Source of the DNA: Lateolabrax maculatus
Taxonomy: Eukaryota; Chordata; Actinopteri; Acropomatiformes; Lateolabracidae
Length of the DNA stretch: 64,000 bases
Assembly: GCA_031216445.1 (NCBI GenBank)
Contig: CM062208.1
Span: 9,240,001-9,304,000, forward strand
Direction: 5' to 3'
The translations under genes were made by a program, and so were the position numbers. The stretch's first letter is position 1, and every line of letters starts with the position of its first letter. Positions 35,506-47,689 of the stretch are shown piece after piece. The notes beneath the pieces were generated by a model. The model worked only from the letters and a program-made list of their open reading frames with translations, was not told where the DNA came from and made no database searches.

Positions 35506-36774
35506 AATGAGGGAATATCTTGTGGAGGATCATCCCTCCCTTGGCAAGGAGCACTGAAGCTGTTCAGGGGGTTTGTGGTGGCCTGACTCCAAACTAAGAC
35601 ACTTCATTCTTTAATTTCTCACCCATCTGTATATTGTCTGTTTGTAAAGTAGTGCCATTTAGTTTTGTATTTAATAACTAGCAATTTTTGTTTATTCCTA
35701 GAATACTTCCTTCCTTAAATAATTGCCATACAGACAAATACTACCTTGAAACATTTATATAATACCCCCACCACCACTGATGAAGGTGATGCCTAGATGA
35801 TTATTATGCAGGCTACAGGTAACGGTGTAACTTTTTTAACGTTGAAGTACATTTTCTAAATGTTGCGCATGTGTTATCTAATTCAGTAAGATGTTTTCTG
35901 TATTTGCAGTGCGTTTTTGTATTTGCAGCACGTTTTCTAAATGCTGTCCATGTGTTGTCTGATTGATGAAGATGTTTTCTTAATTTGCTTGTGTTTTGTC
36001 TATTAACATGTGCTGCAGTGCGTTGCGCTCCATGGGCCAGCGTACAGTAACTTTCAAATATATATTTTATGTTTGCTGAATTCCTTTTTTAAATCCAGGT
36101 TTTTTTTCAACACTACAGAAACCTAGTGCCTATTCTCTGTTGTTGTTTAGTCAGTTTGTCATTGTGATGCTGTAAATGCCAAGGTCAGTCAGTCAATCAT
36201 AGATGGTTCTTCAATCAGTGTCTGAGTGGATTCATGTATTTCTGATTTAACCTATGTCTTATCCACTTTTTTTACTACTTTCTCTGCGCTGCTCTGACTG
36301 TAAATGTTGCAGAATTCTCACACAACTTCCTGTGCTATATTTAACTTTCAACTTGCATATACTGAATATGTTGTGATTTTGTCTACATGGTAGGCATTTA
36401 TTTTATTTATTTTATTTCTGTGTTAGTGTATTCTCTTTTGATATAGTTACTTGTGTTATTTTGCTGCATGTTTCTTTGTGCAGTTCACTTTAAATTGATC
36501 TGAAATCATGGAGACAAACAATGACTTCCACTGTATTTAATTAAAAAGCTCCACCCCCTCTAGGAGTGACTGGTCACACCTGTGGTTTCATGAGTAAGTA
36601 ACAGCGGCGACACAGAGAGTGGAGGCTGCGGGGAGCTCTCCATCATGAAGCTTTTGGCCTGTGAGACAACAATGTTGACCACAAAATATTCTTTTTCTGG
36701 ACCAAATCATTTTTCTCGTTCATTCGTCAAATATCCACTTTTAATCTTTATCAATGCTAATGCTTACTAGCCAT

Positions 36775-36880
36775 CTAGGGATGGCAATAATGGTCGGTCA
36801 GACCATCTCCCACTTTGGTTCGGACTGAAATATCTCAACAACTACTGGATGAATTAACACGGAATTTTGTATCAGATGAC
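36775..36880 (+). repeat. dispersed repeat, 'ACTTTGG' family, copy 4
   Basis: GGGATGGCAATAATGGTCGG, CCCACTTTGGTTCGGACTGA, then AAATATCTCAACAACTACTG and GAATTTTGTATCAG. Same order of blocks as copies at 14755 and 19930. Confidence 0.55.
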
Positions 36881-36904
36881 AATGTGAAAACAATGTGACA
36901 ATAT

Positions 36905-37020
36905 GAAAGGGGGCAGCTTATGAACCCACAGAGAATTATAACCAGATTTTGAAGCTCCCCTCGGCTTTACGCTTTATAGAGTTTCAGCTCATTGTTAAGC
37001 TGTCCAGCAGGTTTCCTTCT
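36905..37020 (+). repeat. dispersed repeat shared with the right edge of the window
   Basis: CAGAGAATTATAACCAGAT, GAAGCTCCCCTCGGCTTTAC, GAGTTTCAGCTCATTGTTAA and GCTGTCCAGCAGG correspond block by block to 63718-63800. Two diverged copies of one interspersed family. Confidence 0.6.
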
Positions 37021-37445
37021 ATCTCAGATAGGTCTGTCATCCCCTGTCATGTTATGGTCCACTACCTAATCAGAGAATGTGCTTCTCACTGGTCGTGACT
37101 CACAGTCAATGAGAGGCCGCTGTCAGGCTCGTCATAGCAATACTGTCACTCACGACTAAGAAATGACAGCATTGCAACCATACAGCTGACAGCGGCGCAA
37201 GATTAAAAAATTAGCAACCTACAAGGATAGTCAACCAACAAAAAAAAAAAAAGAAGAGATTACAGAAATACAGAACCCCCCACATTCCTCATTTCCATTT
37301 CAGGAACCTGGCAACCCTAATACAAACAACTCCAAATGTATGATAATGTTGCTCCGTAACTGCTGGATGCGTAAATAATCAACGGTTCGCCAACAACTTC
37401 ATCTTATCAATGTAAAGGGTGATAATATGTCAATGTTGTGTTCAT

Positions 37446-37560
37446 AACCATAGACTGTATAAAATAAGTGGACGGAGCTGACGTGTGGTCACCCACTGGT
37501 TTGTGGACTACCATTTTGAAGCCTTGAGTTTGGCATTTTTGGCCTCTGTCAACTTGGAAT
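37446..37560 (+). repeat. dispersed teleost repeat ('accatagactgta' type)
   Basis: AACCATAGACTGTATAAAAT followed by GTGGTCACCCACTGG, TTTGTGGACTACCATTTTG and AAGCCTTGAGTTTGGCATTT. I recognise this layout as a very common fish repeat. Class unassigned. Confidence 0.55.
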
Positions 37561-38572
37561 GAATAACCATATAATTTTATCATATTTGTAAATCTTTCAA
37601 ACCCCCTGAAGAAACTGTGTCATATAAAGGGAATATAGAGCTGGGGAGCATAGGACCCTGTGAACATACAGTAAAAACCTGGGAACATAGGGATACTTTT
37701 GCCTAAACATTGTCTGAACTGTAGAGATCTATGAATATGTCTAAGAAGAATAAAATGTGTCTAGGTGCCATCGCTGTCTCCAACAAATATTTGATATTAA
37801 TATTTAAATTGTTGTGATAAATAAAATAAGTTCATTGTGGCTGACTATACTGTAATATAGCTACAGAAAATAACTTTAAAACACAAATGTGTCAATTCAT
37901 GCAATCTCTTTTAGACATAACGAATGGCTTGTTTGGTACATACTACACTGATCAGTTTAGATTAACAAAGTTCTCTACACTGTCACTTTTATGTCACTTT
38001 CCTACTTCACTCTGTTGTTAAACTTGACAATACAGAATCTGTATTATGCTGTTGTGTCTTTAGCGTCAAACATCATAGTGACAACCTAACAATACTCCAA
38101 GGCAGTGAAAATTTGTTCTCAATGTACATTCAATATCTGGAGTGAAAATGGCCCTAGATACTGAGGATCAACCATAAGAGTAGTGATCTATCATTCAGAG
38201 GTAAACCAATTCTCCTGTCACAATGTGTTTTCTGTTATACGGCTGTGTGAGGGAAAAGCATATTGAAATGTCTTAAATTAAATGGGAAGAGGCGGACATG
38301 AAATGGATATTGACAAGCTGGAGTCTCTGAGATGAGCTTACAGTGGTTACATTTATAGTGCACTGTAAAGCTGATAGTATATACTGTATATGCTGGAAAA
38401 TGTCACTTTGCATACTGCCGATAAAAATGCCACGATGTCTTAGCGTGTGTTTGTTTACGCTTATATCTGCTCTAGGTGCAGGCGAGGAATGGAAAGATAA
38501 ATAAAGAGGCAACTGCATGAGTTCAGACATACACTGCATTGATACCGGTTGCATGTACGTGTCTGTACTCAC

Positions 38573-38747
38573 CTATGAAGCCAGAAGAAGGAGGATTGGG
38601 CTGGATATTCTCCTGAGTGTTGCCCTGAATCACATCCCAGAGTCGCCACACATAGCTGGGGTGAAGGATATAGAAGGGCTGGCCAGGATGGCGCTTGCGG
38701 TGCTCCACATACGGACCAAACAGGTTGTAGTCTGGACTGGCATACCA
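38573..38747 (-). CDS. st6gal2: st6gal2, coding exon 4 (ends in sialylmotif S)
   Basis: Starts after acceptor CTTCATCAG with WYASPDYNLFGPY, continues through QPFYILHPSYVWRLWDVIQ and ends PNPPSSGFIG at donor GTGAGT. Encodes residues 401-458 plus one base (phase 1). The PSSGFIG block begins sialylmotif S, which binds both donor and acceptor sugars and is completed by the next exon. It matches vertebrate ST6GAL2 over its whole length. Confidence 0.96.
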
Positions 38748-39711
38748 CTGATGAAGAAAGAGTCATTTCACAAGTTTCACTCTTTCCCACTTTGGTCAAG
38801 AAACGTGTTTTATACGGCTTCAAATGGCAAAAAGAAAACAATATGTTAGTCATGAAGTGATAGGTTTTCAGTTTCCCTCAATATCACTGCCATCAGGCAA
38901 TGACATATTTCTACAGAGGCGAACGGGGTGCAAACCCAGAGGCTTGGAATCAATTGGCGCCTTTGGCCTTTAAGTCCCCTTCCATTCAAAAACGTGTTTT
39001 GCTTACTGTGACTTCACTTGGATGTTTGACCTTCACTGTGCAGAATCAGGTACAGTATGTTCAGAGTTTGACACTAGAAGACGGTTTTCAAATTCATCTG
39101 CAGAAGGGTGAAAGTTTGTCTGCGTTCTCACAATAAATCTCAGTTTAAGAGATTCTACCTGGTAGACTCTACCTGTGATGTAGATCCAAAACTCAACTTA
39201 AACAAAAGTGTGATGGGAAAACTTGAAACGCACATACACAAAAATTTACTTTACAGTAACATCTCAACATTTTCTAACACTTCCTACCCGACACTTCCTG
39301 TCACCAGAATGTTCCTTTTTGCAAATGTCAAGGATTTTGATCAAATGACAGAGAGACACAAGATGCTATTATGGCAACTTAATATGAACAGGAAAGGATG
39401 TTTTTTTTCTTTCCTTTTTTCAAAGAAAAGCATAAAAAGCCTGTGGTCTAGGAAGCACATTGTGCCGTGTGGTTATACAGTAGCTGTGCGTCTGCACTAC
39501 ATGGGACTCCATTTATGTATTCTCTCACAGTTGGTGGGGTGATGTTTTATTTACATTATTTAGTTGTTACCCTTGAAGATAAATACTGTATGATATACAT
39601 GGTACTCTATAAACCAAATAGAACAAAAACATAGAAAATGTAACACACCAAAATAACCAACATAATTACAACATTGTTCACCCAAGAACTGTGTGCAGTG
39701 AGATGGTGGAT

Positions 39712-39800
39712 GCTGTGTGTGTGTGTGTGTATGCGATTGTATGCGATTGTATGCGATTGTATGCGATTGTATGCGATTGTATGCGATTGTATGCGATTGT
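39712..39800. repeat. (GT)n followed by seven exact copies of a decamer
   Basis: A short GT run leads into ATGCGATTGT repeated seven times without a mismatch (39731-39800), ending at ATAGGTAAGG. It lies within the last st6gal2 intron. Confidence 0.97.
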
Positions 39801-40324
39801 ATAGGTAAGGGCCCTTAGTGACATGGTTTTCAAAGCTCACAAAAATTCCATCCATGCAACCAGGTCAGCCTTTCAAGCGAGCTGCTGTATCATGGCTACT
39901 TCACAGATTTTAAAAAGAATCTTTTTTAATGGGCTCATATGCTAGAAAGACAGCAATTGTTTTTTTTTTTGTCAGGAAATTCAAAGGTTTTTGGTGTCGA
40001 TAAAAATATTCAGGAAAAACGGTGCAACAGCCCGAGAGTGCTTCCTTGTGTTTAACACGCCACTCTGGTACAACAATCTGACTGTGGCAAAAAAAAAAAA
40101 AAAATACAAGTAGGATAGGATTGTCAAAACAGAACATTTCTAAGCCTCTAACAAGCATCTTTAGATGTGCTGTAACACTGCTGTATACAGAGAAGCTGCG
40201 TCTATGGTTAATTACACTGAGGTGATCCTTGTTGATCCTTTATGTAATGAACCAACAACACTTAAGTATCTTTGAGATGGAAATAATTATTCACGTTGTA
40301 TGAACCTCTGCACACCTCCTTTAA

Positions 40325-40510
40325 AGTATTTTTCACAGATTACATTTTGATATGTCACAGTAGGAAAATCCCAGGTGTAAATAATCTAATGAAAGATGGC
40401 TGAATCCCATTTAGCTGCTTTAGTTTCAGGATGTTGGCATTGTGCATACTGGCTCACTGTCATTACTTACTGGGACAGAGCCATCGTTACTGTTATTAAT
40501 AACATCTGTG
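40325..40510 (+). repeat. dispersed repeat shared with 18720-18930
   Basis: CCCAGGTGTAAATAATCTAA, TTTAGTTTCAGGATGTTGGC, ACTGGCTCACTGTCATTAC and GAGCCATCGTTACTG occur in the same order as at 18720-18930. Confidence 0.55.
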
Positions 40511-41813
40511 CCTTTCTAACTATGAAAAGTCAAAATGTCTGATGTCTATTACCTTGTTGTGATTACTGTCTTGGTGACACAAAGACAAATTCTGCCCCAG
40601 TGGATAATCCAGTTTATTCTATTCTATAATTCTGTGTTATTATCCTCTGAACATGCTGTGCATAGTTAGTACAGTACAATTGATCAAATGATAAGCATGA
40701 TGATGTAAACAGTGTGTCACTTATTGATGGAAATGAAGGTCAGTTGTAATGATACAAGGAAGAAACACTGCATCCTATAATTTACCCTTCTTGTACTGCA
40801 CACAAAACTGTGTGTACATTTTCACTAAATTGTACCACCTCTAACTCTAAATAGAAGAACTATTTACTGTTTTCATAAGGAAAGGCCAGCCTGATGAAAA
40901 ACTGGGCTTTACCATAGATCCATAATAACCGATTTGAATCATAAATGACTTTGACTGCAAAATTTTCGCATCAGGAAAATAGTGAAAAATGGCCATTGCA
41001 ATTTCCCATTGCGCAGGTTGATGTATTCAAATTGCTTATTTTATCTGACCAACAATCGAAACCCAAAGGAAATCAGATTATTATCATAAAAAACAAAGAA
41101 AATCAGAAAACACTGGAGAAGCTGGAACCAGAGAATTTTGATCATATTGCTTGAAAACAGATTTAATTGATTATCAAAATGTTGCCCCTAATTTTCTGTC
41201 GACTGACTATTTCATTAATTAATCAATTAATTGTTTCACCTCTAAGCTCTTTTGGAACACAAGCACTTGCCCCAGAAATGCAACATATAAACGATATATT
41301 GTCTGAAATTGAACAGATATTTATATTAAATATAAATACAGAATTTCTATTCCCCTTTATAGGAATAACAACCGTTGTCTTCATCTGAGCATGTTCATTA
41401 GGTAGGGCAAGTAGTTCTATTCCTGTGATAAAAATTGAAATGACCAAAGAAAATCAATTTGTTAAATAACATAATAAAAATTTGCCAAATAATTGAAATC
41501 ATTCAGAGAGAAGGCTACACACAGCCTCACCACTTCAGCCCTCGTAGAAGACTAGGAACTTACTAATTAGGGAACAAGACTATTCCCTGAACAGCAATTA
41601 TAAGATAGCACAAAGGAGAACATGCACTAACAAGATAATTCAATGTCCATTCATTATGGCTTTGGGGGCACAAAAAACTGCTTTATTGTCTTCTAAAAAC
41701 AATTGAGGTGAAAAGGTGAAAGACAGTGGCTACAGACAACTTAATGTACTGGCTGGTATAGTTTGTGTGAGCAACAGGCTCATTGGATAGCAAAAAACAA
41801 ACAAACAACATAC

Positions 41814-41915
41814 CTTTTGTAAGTTGACGGTATAAGGTGCAGGGTCCCAGGCCACCAGAGTCACATTCTTGTAGATTGAGCTTGTGTTGAATCGATGCCT
41901 AGGATTGGCCAAAAT
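41814..41915 (-). CDS. st6gal2: st6gal2, coding exon 3
   Basis: 102 bp, phase 0 at both ends, encoding residues 367-400 (ILANPRHRFNTSSIYKNVTL ... APYTVNLQK). Acceptor CCCTCTACAG, donor GTATGT. VAWDPAPY is a hallmark of ST6Gal enzymes. An NVT sequon is present, so glycosylation here is possible. Confidence 0.96.
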
Positions 41916-42039
41916 CTGTAGAGGGAAATACGCAGTGAAACATTTAAACAACTTGTATGCATCCCTGTATCAAGTCAAACATTGTATTTGCAATTATTTT
42001 ACCAATCTAAATCAGCACTAAAAAGCCAAAGTCTCCTTA

Positions 42040-42420
42040 AAGCAACAGTTCAATATTTTATTTGCATCAGCCAATTAACTTAGCTTAGCATAGCATAAAG
42101 ACTGGAAATAGGGGGAAACAGCTAGCCTGGCTCTGTTTGTGTAAAGACAAGAAGTTGTGATTTTATGGGTGGTTATGTACCAGACTACAAAAACATAACA
42201 ATGTCTTGAGTCTCGTCATCCCCATAAGGTGGCCAGGCAACCAGCGGTGTTATTGCTTCTGGCCAAAAAAAATTATCCAGAAATGAACCGCCAATAACTT
42301 TACAGATTAAACAAACGAGATACAACATTTTAAATATCAAGCTTTAGAGGCGCTGGTACACGGATTTTGTTACCTTTAGACAGAGTCAGGCTAGCTGTTT
42401 CCCCCTGTTTCCAGAGCTGA
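42040..42420. repeat. SINE/MITE-like repeat with inverted 'gctagcctggctctg' ends
   Basis: GGGGGAAACAGCTAGCCTGG (about 42112-42131) and its inverted counterpart CAGGCTAGCTGTTTCCCCCT (about 42387-42406) bracket about 255 bases. The left side starts TTAAAGCAACAGTTCAATAT, typical of this family. A related single-ended copy is at 30455-30610. Confidence 0.5.
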
Positions 42421-43109
42421 GGAGAACTGCAGAGTCGGGTGACAATTATTTCTGGGTTTGTCACTACAAGCGACAGCTTTCACATTATAATCATTGCTTC
42501 CATTATAAATATAAAAATATTGATTAGAGCAGCTTTAACAGAATTGATTTAACAACACAGGGATAGTCAAGCTTTGGGCTGACAGATGAGACATTTTTGT
42601 AGTTTTGTGTGTTGTTAAAACTGGAGAGCATTTACTGTCTTTGGGGAGGAGAGTCTTGACTTCAGGTATTACTGACACAATTATGGCCCTAAATTGAGCA
42701 GGAACTTTTAATTTTATGTGAGTTCATTTTTAAGCTCTGATTTTAGTTCTTCTTTAGGTTGTACTTCAAGAACCACAAAATTATGACAAATTTATATATT
42801 CTATATAATAATCCAATTACACAATAAGAATGTGCAAATAAAACTGCTAATGCATTACTGGTAATCATTTCTCTTATGGTGGTTAAGCTGAAATAAATAG
42901 AAATGGTAAAATCACAAAATGTAAACCAGCCATCAATAAAACATTATTGAATTTATGACAAAAACTAACTGGATTGAAATCATAAATAGATTGTCATCAT
43001 ATGCCCCTCAACATGTTTTACAGGTGTTTCAGTGAGTTACGCAGCTCTCTGAGTTATAAATCTATTAACAGTTAATTACTATGAAACACGCAAGGCCAGA
43101 GTCACTCAC

Positions 43110-43207
43110 CTGCGAGTTGATGATGCGGATAGTGGTTTTGTTCCCCACATCTCTCTCATATCCCTCTGTAGGTGCAGCGTTGAACCGCAGAACTGCATCA
43201 TGAGCAT
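43110..43207 (-). CDS. st6gal2: st6gal2, coding exon 2 (second half of sialylmotif L)
   Basis: 98 bp. Joins in phase to the previous exon as EI-D-AHDAVLRFNAAP, then GYERDVGNKTTIRIINSQ. Together with the end of exon 1 (from C315) this is the long sialylmotif L, which binds CMP-sialic acid. Acceptor CCTCTCAG, donor GTGAGT; ends phase 0 at residue 366. Confidence 0.96.
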
Positions 43208-43554
43208 CTGAGAGGCAAAGCACAGACTGAGTCACTGGAAGCAGGTAATAAACTGACCTTGGAGTATACATTTTATTATGACAATACACAGGAAAATACA
43301 AAAACTAAAGCTGGGTATCATTTTTTAAATATTATCTCAAGATACTTGAGCTTCAGTTCCTGTCCTTTCTAAAGAACAGCTATTTCAAACAGCCATTATG
43401 TGTTTGGCACCGTTCAGATAAATTCAAGCAAGGACCAATCAAGATAAACAAAACACTTTGTTCAATTTCAAATCTTTGCACATTAAATGTTTCACATTAG
43501 TCAGAGCTTGTCATGGTCTTCATGTAGTCCTTTTGTCCACTTAATAAAAAATAA

Positions 43555-43618
43555 AACACACAGACACCCACACACACAAACACACACACACGGATGCACG
43601 GACGCATGCACGCACACA
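43555..43618. repeat. imperfect (CA)n microsatellite
   Basis: ACAC units mixed with GGATGCACGGACGCATGCA interruptions. Confidence 0.8.
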
Positions 43619-45689
43619 ATATCTTACTGTAGATCAGATCAATGGGCCAGCACCATCAAAGTGCTTCTGGTAGAAGTCACAATGAAAACACTGCAGTGAT
43701 GTAAATAATGATCTCATTGACTCGAAGACATAACCAAAGCGCTCTCTAGTGGTTAGTTCTTGTAACTGACAAGCCACCACTAACATTCTGAGCTTTACTA
43801 AAAAAAAGTATTACTAGAAACCCTTTGTTTCTGTCCACATGTTGGTTTGTTTTGTTCATATTGTATCCTTCACACTTCACACACCAACATGAAATCCATA
43901 GCTTGATGGATGGTTGTAGTAATAATTAGAAACTTGTAATGTCTGCCTGTCTGATCGATCCGTGAGTTCCATGGATCCTGCGTTGATCTGACACCAGAAT
44001 GGATCATCTTCCAGCTTTTGATCGGATACTCCTTCATCTCTGCCACTAGTGGACTGTTACAACACGGATTGGCATTCATAACAACACCACGTACTGCAAA
44101 CAGTGGAACAGGGAACATGTGCCTACTAGCTTTTGATTGAGTTTGTCCTCCAGTATTATACTGTTAACATGTGTGTTCCCTGCAGCACTCCCCAAGACTG
44201 ATGAATTCTCCAGGTTTTCCTAAAGCAGGGATCATTCTGTGTCTACATCCAGCAAAAAAAGCATGTTGTTGATATCACTTTAGTTTTACTGAAGAGGAAA
44301 CATACTTTAAATTGATGTTTCACACAATCTAGTTTTGTGAAAAAGAAAAAAACAACACTTTTCCAAATACATTTTTTATAATTTCTTTTCACTTAGTTTT
44401 CTTTTTAAATTTCCATTTATTTAGGTTATTTTCTCTTTTTCTTTTATCAATCTCAGAACTTGTGGTTCTTATTAAATAATTAATAATGGGCCACAATTAA
44501 GCCTACTTATAAATTATAATAGAAAGGCTTAGAGGTTCAAAATTGAAGTACTCCACCAGAAAGATAAATGCCAAAAATATGAAATATGAATAAAAAGTAA
44601 AAAACACCAATAATCACAACAGACTAAAATTATTACATAACTTTCAGGTTGAAAATTAGTTCAAGAATGTGAAGGATTTTCACAGATCCAGGATTATACA
44701 TTTAAAAATTAGCTCCAAGCTTTTATCTTTTTGTTGTTGTTTCAAACCTTTATTTGTACAAACTGAAAAACATTCACCCAAGCCTGTAGTAAACAGCTAC
44801 GATTTTCATAATTTAAGATTTTCATTTCTAAGGAACAGAACAGTTTGGGCCTTAGATGGCTGACCTTTAAACCCTGATCAAGAGCCTATCTGTTTTTTTT
44901 AAAACAGAACCAGTGACATTTTTAAAATTCTTTCTTAAGACTTCAACATATAACACTTTTTCCTCCATTTCCCCCTACACTTGTTGTTGGTTCAACCTGT
45001 CCAGGATCAATATTTCACCCCACCTTGTTTTTCACAATACCTTCCTACTTCTATAGTTGACATTAGACAGTGCCTCAAGCTCGGGAGGGATTTAAAAATT
45101 GGTTTTACAGAAAAGATCAATGGGAGCAGTGTCACCATGAAAACATGACTGCTATAAAAGTATGTGATGATTGTGACATACAAAGTGATTACACTACAGT
45201 ATTAAAACACCATTATTCATACTCAGAGATTTTGATTAATTTAATGCTAAAGACTACTTTTATCTGTGTCTAAGATTGAACTTGGACCCAACCCTCCTCT
45301 GTGGATCCTGTTTGTCCATGTTGTATTCCTTTTGTCATATTGTGAATTAATTCTACAGTCTGAGATGGACACACCTGTGACTGAGCCTGTTCTGCCTCTT
45401 TGGAACATGTTCAATGCCTCGCCTTGCTCTGTAAACCCAAATATAGATATGTTGATTGTTAGACCTCTTGTGCAGCTGATAAAACTGCTACTTGGCTTAT
45501 GACTTAATATAACTGACCCTGTGTAGCTGCTTCTGCAGCTAGGATTTAGTTATTTCAAAGCTAGGCATCTCTTTTTATTTCTAAAAGTCAGTCAATGTCA
45601 TTAGCAGGCTGTTAAATGTCTGGCAGTAAATTAAGTGAAGTCACGTTTTGTCCAGCTCCAAATGATCTTTCGGAAATTAAATCACTTCT

Positions 45690-46225
45690 GGGATAAATTA
45701 TTATAATGCATTATTTCTGGTATCAATCATGGCTCGAGTCATTACTGTAACACATTTCCTCTGTGCATTGGCTCCGTGTTAGGTTGTAAACTAAAATGAT
45801 TGCTCACTTTAAAAAAAAAAGTATTAAATGGTCTTGTTCCAATTACATTACCAATCTGTTAACCCATTATGTGTCTGACACTCCATGTTGGCTTTTCTAA
45901 GGATGTTGAAGAGTTTTAAGGCTTTTCAAGTTACCCATTGTGCTAGACAAACAACATGTCTTCACCCTTTACCCTCAAACTTTCTTAGGAAAGCTTTATT
46001 AAAATAATTGTACATGAAAGCTTTGGTCATTGTTTTACACATTTTCTAGTTTTACAGTTTCCTCTTCGCCATTTTATCTTTTTGTATTTTTTTGTGAATT
46101 AAATTTCTTTGTTCTTTGTTTATGTTTCATGTTTTGATTGGCCGTCGCAAGTGCTTGTTCTTCTTCCCTGTGAGGCACTTTGTAACTTTTTTAAGAGAAG
46201 CGCTGTGTAAATAAAGATTATTTTT
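45690..46225 (+). mobile_element. degraded L2-type LINE 3' end
   Basis: Heavily decayed frames still give a trace such as LNGLVPITLP and the tail GAGGCACTTTGTAACTTTTT, then GCGCTGTGTAAATAAAGATT, as found at the 3' ends of fish L2-like LINEs. Older than the copy at 7915-8605. Confidence 0.5.
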
Positions 46226-47689
46226 GTAATTTGCATAAGAGTTAAAACAATTACTCAATGGATCGATCATTCAATTAGTCAATCAATAGTTCACTGTAAA
46301 TTGGATATATTTGGGTCTTGGACTGTTAATTGGACAAAATAAGAAATTTCAAGGTGTCACATTGGTCTCTGTGAAAATTGTAATGGTATTATTTGCTACT
46401 TTGTATGTATACTAAACAATAATTCTCGTATAATGACCAACTAAATTGACAAATCAGTTGATACTGAAAATAACCATTAGATGCAGCCTCAATTTACATT
46501 TTTATAAGTTCTAGCTGGCAGTTCCATAAATATTAGACCATACCTCAGATCTAGATCTAGTTTTTTTACGGTTTTGACAGTTATTATTTTCTGATATAAC
46601 ATTACATTAAGGCTATTTTGGTGGGGGTTTTTGTCTTCAGAGCAGCATGACAACACTGGTTACTTACAGGAAGTGGACCAAATAATATATAAATATAAAC
46701 AAAGACAAATAATATAAAAATAATTTAAAAAAAGAAAAAACATTTTGTTAAAGTATAATGCCACTCAAGGATTTGTTTTTATAGCGTTGATCATATTACT
46801 CTGATGGCATACTTTTTCGTTTGTAGAAAAAGAACATAGTCCCAGTGAATACTGGTGAAGTCTATGTGTTGCTTTAAACCTTTTATATCTGTGTCCCGAG
46901 GTCATATCTGCTGGCAGATCTACCACAGTGTCTTTTTTTAATACTACCACTGGGGGCCACCAGATTTAGACATTTTCAAAGCCTGCACAACTAAATCACA
47001 ATTACAAAATATGACACATATTTGTAATATTTCCTTCGCAAAAAAAAAAATCTAAAATCATAAGCAGAAATATGACAGTAGGCTGAGGCTTCACCAGCAA
47101 ACTGAGGGGTCCCTAACAGTTATGAGCTTAAAACATGACCATAGAGTTGAGTCAAGACTTCTGTGTCAAAGATAATAAACACTATCAACTAAACAAAGAG
47201 AATATTTGTTGTGGGGGATTTCATTGAATAATGCTGTAGCCTGTGCCTTTTCTCCATCCCATGTTGAACTAGGGATGCAGTTCATCCTGTTCCCCACATG
47301 ATGGCAGCCACACAGCATACACATGACACTAAACTAAACCAAAACCTCAGTAACAAATCTCTCACAGAATGAACTCACTGAGAAACCCAATAATCTAAAT
47401 GTCAGCCAACCTGCAAGCAGCACAGAAAAAAAGCAGGATTGCCACATTCATCTTTCAGTGATGTGTCACAATTCACAGCTGTATAATGTGAGTTTTGATG
47501 CAGTACAGCCTTTTGGGAAGGACAGAAGGGTGAGAAGAAGTAGACAGAACGGGATCAATGAGTTTTGATTTCCTGTTGAAGCTGAGCCTGAGTACTAATG
47601 TAACAAAGTCAAGCTCATCCAACACTGTGAGGCTGTTCAATAATGAATCTGCTCAATAACATTTATTTCATTTGCGAAGTCACTAAGAC

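Larger units (their letters stand above)
33929..36045. mobile_element. fold-back DNA element interrupted by a solo LTR
   Basis: The left arm (about 33929-34380) and right arm (about 35790-36045) are imperfect inverted copies. AAGCAAATTAAGAAAACAT near 33993 reappears reverse-complemented near 35975, and ACCTGTAGCCTGCATAATAA near 34345 reappears reverse-complemented near 35800-35820. The outer ends are CAGTGGCTC and, reverse-complemented, CGCTGGCCC. The interior carries the LTR at 34500-35060. Confidence 0.6.

Noticed and set aside
38517..38853. Several frames around st6gal2 coding exon 4
   Set aside because: Shadow frames on plus and in the wrong minus frame; the spliced st6gal2 frame explains the region.
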